Assembly (NCBI GenBank): GCA_018399515.1 | Contig: JAGYOB010000305.1 | Coordinates: forward strand, 1-14,241 | DNA length: 14,241 nt | Origin: Candidatus Nanopelagicales bacterium | GTDB taxonomy: Bacteria > Actinomycetota > Actinomycetes > S36-B12 | Reading direction: 5' to 3' | Shown here: positions 1 to 6,717 of the stretch, one piece after another | Layout: the number at the start of each line of letters is the position of its first letter | Numbering within the stretch: the stretch's first letter is position 1 | Program-made: the position numbers and the translations under genes | Notes under the pieces: generated by a model | The model's input: only the letters and a program-made list of their open reading frames with translations | Told to the model about the DNA's origin: nothing | Database searches by the model: none

Positions 1-1
1 G

Positions 2-1894
2 CAGGGTGAGGATGTCGTCGCCGGCATCCGCAACACCATCAGCCTCGCCGATATGGCCGACATCGACCCGGCCGCCTACGAGGAACTCCAGACGATCATG
101 CGACGCCTCGAAACGCACTACCGCGATCTGTGCGATATCGAGTTCACTGTCGAGCGCGGCAAACTATGGATGCTCCAGACGCGCATCGGCAAGCGCACGG
201 CCGCGGCAGCATTCCGCATCGCTACCCAATTGGTCGATGAACACCTCATCACCATGGATGAAGCCCTCGCGCGGGTCAGCGGAGAGCAGCTGACCAAGTT
301 GATGTTCCCGCAGTTCGATCCGCGAAGCCCGCGCGACAACCTCACCACCGGAATGGCCGCCAGCCCCGGCGCTGCCGTGGGAAAGGCGGTCTTCGACTCC
401 CCGACAGCCGCCGAATGGGCCGCGCGCGGTGAGAAGGTCATCTTGATCCGTCGTGAAACCAACCCGGATGATCTCGAGGGGATGATCGCAGCCGAGGGCA
501 TCCTCACCTCACGCGGCGGAAAGACCTCCCACGCCGCCGTGGTTGCTCGCGGCATGGGCACGACCTGCATCGTGGGCGCGGAGGAACTCGATGTAGATCC
601 CGCGGCCAAGCGTGCATCCGCAGGAGACCTCGTCGTCGTCGAAGGTGATGTCCTGTCTCTCGATGGATCAACCGGTCAGGTGTTCGTGGGGGCTGTCCCC
701 GTCGTCGCTTCACCGGTGGTGACCTACCTCGAATCTGGACTGACCGCCGCCATCGAGGCCGCCGATGAGGAGATAGCCGAACTCATCATGTCGGTCGATC
801 GGATCTTGCAGCATGCCGACCAGGTGCGCCGGCTTCGCGTGCGCGCCAACGCCGACACGGTGACCGATTCAACCCGAGCTCGCACCCTGGGCGCCGAAGG
901 CATCGGCCTGTGCCGCACTGAGCACATGTTCCTCGGTGACCGTCGCATCCTCATCGAGCGCCTCGTGCTCGCCGAGACTTCCGAACAGCGCGAGACGGTG
1001 TACGCGGAACTTCTTCCGCTACAGCGCGATGACTTCGTCGGCATCCTCGAGGCGATGGATGATCTGCCCGTCACGATCCGGCTCCTCGATCCCCCACTGC
1101 ATGAGTTTCTGCCCAGCCTGGTCGACCTGTCAGTGCGTGTCGCCGTGGCGCAGGAACGAGGAACTCCCGACGAACGCGATGTCGCACTCCTCCACGCCGT
1201 TGAGAAACTGCACGAGTCGAATCCGATGCTGGGCCTACGTGGCGTTCGGCTCGGGCTCGTTCTGCCCGGACTGTATGCGCTGCAGGTTCGCGCGATCGCC
1301 GAGGCGGCGGCGTTGCGTGTCCAAGCCGGAGGTGCGCCGAAAGTGGAGATCATGATCCCGCTTATCGGCTCGGTCATGGAACTGCACCTGGTGCGAGACG
1401 AGGTCGGCCATATCGTCGCGGAGGTCGCCGACGACAACGGCCTCACGCTGTCGATGCCGATCGGCACGATGGTCGAGCTTCCCCGTGCGGCACTCACCGC
1501 CCGCCGCGTGGCCGAGGCAGCGGACTTCTTCTCCTTCGGCACCAATGACCTCACACAGACCACCTGGGGCTTCTCCCGTGATGACGTCGAGGGCGCGTTC
1601 TTCGCTCAGTACCTCGACAAGGGAGTGTTCACCGTGTCGCCTTTCGAAAGCCTCGACGTCGATGGGGTCGGCGAACTCATCCGGATTGCCACCGAGAAGG
1701 GCCGGGCCACGAAGCCGAACTTGAAACTCGGCGTCTGCGGCGAGCACGGCGGGGATCCCGACTCGATCCACTTCTTCCACGGCGTCGGCATCGACTACGT
1801 GTCCTGCTCACCGTTCCGCGTCCCGGTCGCACGGCTGGAGGCCGGCCGCGCCGCGGTGATGGGGACGCTCGCCACCCACACCTCCACCGCGTAG
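2..1894 (+). CDS. ppdK: Pyruvate, phosphate dikinase, C-terminal part (5' end outside window)
   Basis: The reading frame is open from the first bases of the window, so this is the last 630 residues of a protein that in this family is usually about 870-900 residues. It interconverts pyruvate, ATP and phosphate with phosphoenolpyruvate, AMP and pyrophosphate in the cytoplasm. Visible are the end of the nucleotide-binding domain (GEDVVAGIRNT at residues 2-12 of the fragment), the swivelling phosphohistidine domain with GGKTSHAAVVARGMG and its catalytic His at fragment residue 177, and the PEP/pyruvate TIM barrel with GLCRTEHMF, RLLDPPLHEF, FGTNDLTQ (from about residue 512) and the acid/base Cys in GVCGEHGGDP (residue 579). 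All the key catalytic residues are present, so the gene seems intact. The His-to-Cys distance is about 400 residues, somewhat longer than I recall for the Clostridium enzyme, with extra sequence around residues 220-260. PEP synthase is less likely because the motifs follow the dikinase pattern. Confidence 0.95.
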   Translation, partial: QGEDVVAGIRNTISLADMADIDPAAYEELQTIMRRLETHYRDLCDIEFTVERGKLWMLQTRIGKRTAAAAFRIATQLVDEHLITMDEALARVSGEQLTKLMFPQFDPRSPRDNLTTGMAASPGAAVGKAVFDSPTAAEWAARGEKVILIRRETNPDDLEGMIAAEGILTSRGGKTSHAAVVARGMGTTCIVGAEELDVDPAAKRASAGDLVVVEGDVLSLDGSTGQVFVGAVPVVASPVVTYLESGLTAAIEAADEEIAELIMSVDRILQHADQVRRLRVRANADTVTDSTRARTLGAEGIGLCRTEHMFLGDRRILIERLVLAETSEQRETVYAELLPLQRDDFVGILEAMDDLPVTIRLLDPPLHEFLPSLVDLSVRVAVAQERGTPDERDVALLHAVEKLHESNPMLGLRGVRLGLVLPGLYALQVRAIAEAAALRVQAGGAPKVEIMIPLIGSVMELHLVRDEVGHIVAEVADDNGLTLSMPIGTMVELPRAALTARRVAEAADFFSFGTNDLTQTTWGFSRDDVEGAFFAQYLDKGVFTVSPFESLDVDGVGELIRIATEKGRATKPNLKLGVCGEHGGDPDSIHFFHGVGIDYVSCSPFRVPVARLEAGRAAVMGTLATHTSTA

Positions 1895-1918
1895 CACCCA
1901 CCCCGATCGCTGATTTCC

Positions 1919-2647
1919 GTGGCAGACCGGATCGTCTCGCTCGTCCCCTCGCTGACCGAGGCGATCGCGGCTACCCTCCCGGGTCGACTCGTCGCCGCCA
2001 CGGACTATTGCACGCATCCGGGTGATCTCGATGTCGTGCGGATTCGCGGGACGAAGAACCCCGATCTCGACCTGATCATCTCTTTGGCCCCGGATCTCGT
2101 CATAGCCAACGCCGAGGAGAACCGGGCACACGACCTCGACCACCTGACAGCCGCGGGACTTCACGTCCACGTGATGTATCCCAAAACGGTGCCCGCGGCT
2201 CTCGATGCCCTGGGTGACATGTTGCGGGCCTGCGGTGCGCAGGTGGATCCTGACTGGTTGGTCGCGGCGCGCGAGGAATGGGGTGAGCCTGCGCCGGCGG
2301 AAACCGTGACGGCGGCGATTCCGATCTGGCGTCGTCCGTGGATGGTGCTGGGCCGCGACACCTTCGCTGGTGACGTCCTTGCTCGCTGCGGCATCACGAA
2401 CGTCTTCGCGGGAAACGAGGACCATTATCCCAAGGTGAGCGTCGAGCAGATCCTCGCTGCCGAACCCGATCTGCTCGTGCTGCCCGACGAACCGTATGCG
2501 TTCAGCGCTGATGATGGTCCGGAAGTATTCGACGGGATTGCACACGCATGTGTCAGCGGGCGCGATCTGACGTGGTACGGACCCAGCCTGGTCGGCGCTC
2601 GACAGCGACTGACCACCGCTATCGAGGCGGCGGTCAAGAACGGGTGA
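1919..2647 (+). CDS. Cobalamin/metal-chelate binding protein, BtuF-like, without signal peptide
   Basis: A 242-residue protein starting at GTG, 24 bases after the dikinase stop; no convincing ribosome binding site is seen, so it may be translated by coupling. The opening RIVSLVPSLTEAI, followed by ATDYCTHP and the segment RGTKNPDLDLIISLAPDLVIA, is the typical start of the helical-backbone substrate-binding fold (BtuF/FhuD class, Pfam Peripla_BP_2). The C-terminal lobe holds WMVLGRDTFAGDVLARCG and VSVEQILAAEPDLLVLPDEPY, both family hallmarks. Unlike true ABC-transporter binding proteins it has no signal peptide or lipobox: the mature fold begins at residue 4. No ABC permease or ATPase is next to it. 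It is therefore probably a cytoplasmic member of the family often annotated 'cobalamin-binding protein'; the ligand is unknown. Its 3' end overlaps the arsR gene of the opposite strand by 14 bases. Confidence 0.8.
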   Translation: MADRIVSLVPSLTEAIAATLPGRLVAATDYCTHPGDLDVVRIRGTKNPDLDLIISLAPDLVIANAEENRAHDLDHLTAAGLHVHVMYPKTVPAALDALGDMLRACGAQVDPDWLVAAREEWGEPAPAETVTAAIPIWRRPWMVLGRDTFAGDVLARCGITNVFAGNEDHYPKVSVEQILAAEPDLLVLPDEPYAFSADDGPEVFDGIAHACVSGRDLTWYGPSLVGARQRLTTAIEAAVKNG

Positions 2648-2981
2648 GAGATGCAGCCGCCTGGCCCAGGCGGCTTTGGCTGCCGAGCTCGTCCGCCATG
2701 AAATCCCGCAGCAGATCTATTGCGGCGACGACCTTGCCTCCGCGCAGCGAATACAGCACCGTCGATCCCCGCCGCTGCGCTTCGACCACGCCGCGGTCGC
2801 GCAGGATCGCCAAGTGCTGTGAGCAGTTGGACTGACTGATCTCCAGTGATTCGGCCAAGTCACCGACGCTCATCGGTCCATTGCGCAACTCGTTGATGAT
2901 CAGCAGTCGCTTGGGATCAGCGATCGCCTTGCACAGTCGAGCATGCAACTCATGGATTTCGATCGAGGTCGCTCGGTCCAT
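2634..2981 (-). CDS. ArsR/SmtB-family transcriptional repressor
   Basis: A 115-residue winged-helix protein. The ATG follows GATGAGGG at good distance. Helices 1-2 contain LHARLCKAIADPKRLLIINELRNGPMSV (residues 12-39), the recognition helix is ISQSNCSQHLAILRDRG (48-64), and the wing is VVEAQRRGSTVLYSL, all standard ArsR features. There are only two cysteines, C17 in the first helix and C53 in the recognition helix. The metal box ELCVCDL of ArsR/SmtB is absent, and the Cys pair of the sulfane-sulfur sensors BigR/SqrR is not conserved (the first is Asn30 here, the second is missing). The gene lies 28 bases downstream of the persulfide dioxygenase gene on the same strand and is presumably cotranscribed, which suggests it controls the sulfur divergon, probably through the 4215-4234 repeat. 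The signal it senses is inference: persulfide or another thiol oxidant. Confidence 0.9.
   Translation of the reverse strand: MDRATSIEIHELHARLCKAIADPKRLLIINELRNGPMSVGDLAESLEISQSNCSQHLAILRDRGVVEAQRRGSTVLYSLRGGKVVAAIDLLRDFMADELGSQSRLGQAAASLTRS
2656..2677 (+). terminator. Terminator-like hairpin behind the BtuF-like gene
   Basis: A perfect inverted repeat with 9-bp arms GCCGCCTGG and CCAGGCGGC around one central C, starting nine bases after the stop codon of the plus-strand gene and followed by CTTTGG. It fits a GC-rich intrinsic terminator with a poor U tract. It lies inside the last codons of the convergent arsR gene, so it also constrains that protein's C-terminus. Confidence 0.5.
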
Positions 2982-3009
2982 GCCCTCATCATGCCCTAGG
3001 TCGCGTTCG

Positions 3010-4140
3010 TCACACGGTGGTGGACGCCGCGCACTGATTCTTGCCGATCTCCAGAAACTCGATCTCTTCGGCCGTTGCGGCCTGGCCGGAGTTCACCAGC
3101 CGAATGGTGTCGTAGGTGTCCGGGGCGGCCGGCAAGCTCGTCACGATCTCCTGCACGAAGTGGACCAGGTCGGCCTCGCTGAGCAACGTCGACTCGAAGA
3201 CGTGTCCGAGCGTGGTGCGCACCAGACCGTCTGCGGCCACCTCGTCGGGTGTCGACCAGTGTGCAGGCAGGATCATCGTCGCTGGGTCCAACGGCTGCAA
3301 CCGGTCGTGCACCGTGTGGTAAAGCTCGCGAGCGAGCTCCTCAGCCTTACCGGTGAGGTCGGGGCGGCCCACCCCGCGGACGAACACCGTGTCACCGGTC
3401 AGCAGCAGATGACCAGGAATATGCACGCAGGTTGTGCCCGGAGTGTGACCGGGCATCTTGATAGCGAGCGTCTCGATCTGCGCATCACCGAGATCGATGA
3501 CCTCGCCGTCGACCAGCGGGGTATTCGGGAACGGCGTCGGGCCACCGGTGTCCTCGATCGGCACGCTGTAGGAGGCATCGTTTCGCTCGGCGAGTTCGAT
3601 TCCGCCGGTGATGTGGTCGGCATGCACGTGAGTGTCAATCACATGAAGGATCGTCATGTCGTGCTCGGCTGCGAGCGCCTCGTACGGCTCGGGGAACCGG
3701 GCCGGATCGACCACGATGCAGCCCTGGCCGGGAACTCCGATCAGGTAGGACAGGCACGCCTTCGACGGGCGCTGGATCTGCCAGCCGCGCATCCCCTCAG
3801 GAAGGCCGGGCAGTTCGCGCGGGACGAGCAGGGCAGCCCACGCTGCGGTGCCGCCTTCCAGGGTGCGCACGCGCCGTCCCTCCTCCTCGAGCACATCGAT
3901 GAGCAGGTCGGATCCGTTCCCATGGGCGCAGACGACGACGGCATCCTCGGGGAGTTCGGCCGCCAGGGATTCGCTGTCCTCGACGGCCACCCAGATCGGC
4001 ACGTTCTTCATCGGCACCGGCCGCGGGCCCTCGATCTGCCAGGCGGCGTACTCATCCTGGTTGCGCACGTCGAGGATGAAGGGGGTTTCGCCACGCTCGA
4101 TCTCGGCATACAACTGTGCCGGGGTGATGGATGCGGTCAT
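3010..4140 (-). CDS. Rhodanese-metallo-beta-lactamase fusion, persulfide dioxygenase-like
   Basis: A 376-residue cytoplasmic protein. I place the start at the ATG preceded by GGAGAG six bases upstream; the 28 extra in-frame residues further upstream look unrelated to the family. Domain order is rhodanese (about 5-105) then metallo-beta-lactamase/persulfide dioxygenase (about 120-345). The rhodanese domain has LDVRNQDEY and a catalytic-loop Cys71 in CAHGNGS. The second domain has HVHADH (His171, His173, Asp175, His176), PGHTPG (His232), TGDTVFVRGVGRPDL (Asp250, Arg259) and LPAHW (His294), so the ETHE1-type iron ligands (His171, His232, Asp250) are all present. ETHE1-class enzymes oxidise glutathione-type persulfide with O2 to sulfite and thiol; the rhodanese part moves sulfane sulfur. 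In an actinomycete the carrier thiol would probably be mycothiol (inference). It is the first gene of a minus-strand unit with arsR, divergent from dsrE-tusA-molybdoenzyme. A thiol-ester hydrolase of the glyoxalase II type is less likely given the context and GVGRPDL. Confidence 0.88.
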   Translation of the reverse strand: MTASITPAQLYAEIERGETPFILDVRNQDEYAAWQIEGPRPVPMKNVPIWVAVEDSESLAAELPEDAVVVCAHGNGSDLLIDVLEEEGRRVRTLEGGTAAWAALLVPRELPGLPEGMRGWQIQRPSKACLSYLIGVPGQGCIVVDPARFPEPYEALAAEHDMTILHVIDTHVHADHITGGIELAERNDASYSVPIEDTGGPTPFPNTPLVDGEVIDLGDAQIETLAIKMPGHTPGTTCVHIPGHLLLTGDTVFVRGVGRPDLTGKAEELARELYHTVHDRLQPLDPATMILPAHWSTPDEVAADGLVRTTLGHVFESTLLSEADLVHFVQEIVTSLPAAPDTYDTIRLVNSGQAATAEEIEFLEIGKNQCAASTTV

Positions 4141-4350
4141 GTCGTGCTCTCCGTCCGTCCTGCCGGCCCCGGTCGGGGCTGGTCGGTATGGCAGTCGGCG
4201 ACCCGATGCCACGAATATGCGCAAACGCTAATATCTGGATCAGTGTTCGCGCTAGGGTTTCGGGCAAATGCACGGACATTCCGTCCCGGAGGCTCGATCA
4301 GGGGCCTACCGTGAAGGGACCACTGCCGACTCCCGCAAGGAGATCTCACG
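4141..4350. promoter_or_regulatory. Divergent promoter region of the sulfur divergon
   Basis: These 210 bases separate the minus-strand dioxygenase-arsR unit from the plus-strand dsrE-tusA-molybdoenzyme unit, so promoters for both must lie here. The middle (about 4210-4270) is clearly more A/T-rich than the flanks. A possible plus-strand -10 is TAGGGT at 4253-4258, and the TTGCCC complementary to 4262-4267 could be a minus-strand -35; both are weak matches. The plus-strand unit has a strong ribosome binding site AAGGAG at 4337-4342. Confidence 0.55.
4215..4234. promoter_or_regulatory. Candidate ArsR-family operator
   Basis: An imperfect inverted repeat, ATATGCGC - AAAC - GCTAATAT, six of eight positions symmetric. 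Palindromes ending in ATAT/AATAT are typical of SmtB/ArsR-family binding sites, and this one sits in the A/T-rich centre of the divergent promoter beside an operon that encodes an ArsR protein. Assignment to that protein is inference. Confidence 0.4.
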
Positions 4351-4845
4351 ATGAGCACCGATGCCGACACCCCGGATTCCATGACGATCATCGCTTTCAG
4401 CGGTGACCTCGACAAACTCTGGCCGACGATGATCTTGAGTTCCACGGGAGCCGCCACCGGGATGGACGTGACCGTCTTCTTCACCTTCTGGGGCCTGTTC
4501 CCCCTGGTGAAGGACGACGTCCGCATCACCGGCAACGACTCGATGACCAAGGCCCTGGCCGGCATGAACGCACCCGGCATGAAAAAGGCCAAACTCAGCA
4601 AGCTCAATATGGGTGGCTCCGGCGCTTGGATGATGCGCAAGGTCGCCGAGAAGAACAACCTCATGCCCCCTGAGGATCTGCTCGATATCTGCAAGGACAT
4701 GGGCGTGAAGCTGTGGCCCTGCCAGATGACCATGGACCTCATGGGCATCGAGCCCGACCAGATGATCGATGGCCTCGGTCAACCGGTCGGAGCTGCGACG
4801 GCTCTGCAGGCGATGTCGAAGTCCCAGATCAACCTGTTCATCTAA
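4351..4845 (+). CDS. DsrE/DsrF/DrsH-like family protein (sulfur carrier)
   Basis: A 164-residue protein with ATG eight bases behind AAGGAG. The first half has MTIIAFSGDLDKLWPTMILSS (from residue 11) and TGMDVTVFFTFWGLFPL (residues 36-52). The second has DICKDMGVKLWPCQMTMDLMGI, where Cys124 matches the conserved Cys of this family's CQMSMD-type motif and Cys114 is a second possible persulfide carrier. This is the DsrE2/DsrE3 group (Pfam DrsE_2). The hydrophobic stretches are short, so a soluble DsrE3-type protein is more likely than membrane-bound DsrE2. Members in the rhd-tusA-dsrE clusters of sulfur oxidisers exchange sulfane sulfur with TusA; here tusA follows directly and a rhodanese lies divergently upstream, which reproduces that cluster. 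It probably acts in the cytoplasm. Confidence 0.88.
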   Translation: MSTDADTPDSMTIIAFSGDLDKLWPTMILSSTGAATGMDVTVFFTFWGLFPLVKDDVRITGNDSMTKALAGMNAPGMKKAKLSKLNMGGSGAWMMRKVAEKNNLMPPEDLLDICKDMGVKLWPCQMTMDLMGIEPDQMIDGLGQPVGAATALQAMSKSQINLFI

Positions 4846-4893
4846 TCCCGTGTTATCCCGATTCCTCGGGCACCTCAACGCAAAGGACACGCC

Positions 4894-5124
4894 ATGACCG
4901 ATGTGAACAAGACCGTCGACGCCAAGGGCATGACCTGCCCGATGCCGGTGCTGATGACCGCCAAGGGAATCAAGGAGATCGGCGAGGGTGAAGTGATGCT
5001 CGTCGAGGCCACCGATGCCGGCGCTCGCTCGGACATCCCGGCCTGGGCCACCCAGACCGGCAACGAACTGATCGATTCGGCCGAGGACGGCGACGTCCTG
5101 AAGTTCTACATTCGGAAGAAGTGA
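4894..5124 (+). CDS. tusA: TusA-family sulfurtransferase
   Basis: A 76-residue protein, the normal size for TusA/SirA, with ATG behind AAAGGA six bases upstream. The hallmark CPMP motif carries the persulfide Cys15 (DAKGMTCPMPVL at residues 9-20). The rest (GIKEIGEGEVMLVEATDAGARSDIPAWATQTGNEL, stated as a region at 25-59) has the usual two-layer fold with the D-x-G-A-x-x-D-I-P-A-W segment. It lies 48 bases after the dsrE gene and six bases before the iron-sulfur/NrfD gene. In this context it most likely ferries sulfane sulfur between the rhodanese/dioxygenase, the DsrE protein and the membrane-associated complex, rather than serving tRNA thiolation. Confidence 0.93.
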   Translation: MTDVNKTVDAKGMTCPMPVLMTAKGIKEIGEGEVMLVEATDAGARSDIPAWATQTGNELIDSAEDGDVLKFYIRKK

Positions 5125-5130
5125 CCTGCC

Positions 5131-6672
<1,542 letters not shown>

Positions 6673-6717
6673 CCCCCGACACGACGACCATCCACGAGCG
6701 GAAGGCACCCACCCACC

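Noticed and set aside
2634..2981. Arsenic- or metal-sensing ArsR
   Set aside because: The ELCVCDL metal box and the helix-5 His/Asp metal site are not visible, and no arsenic or metal-export genes are nearby.
4141..4224. N-terminal extension of the dioxygenase by 28 residues
   Set aside because: The good ribosome binding site GGAGAG lies directly before the inner ATG, and the extension is basic and unlike the rhodanese N-terminus.
2881..4314. Long plus-strand open frame of 477 codons
   Set aside because: It is opposite the dioxygenase gene, has no family motifs, is rich in Arg/Gly/His and has no ribosome binding site; it is a shadow of a high-GC gene.
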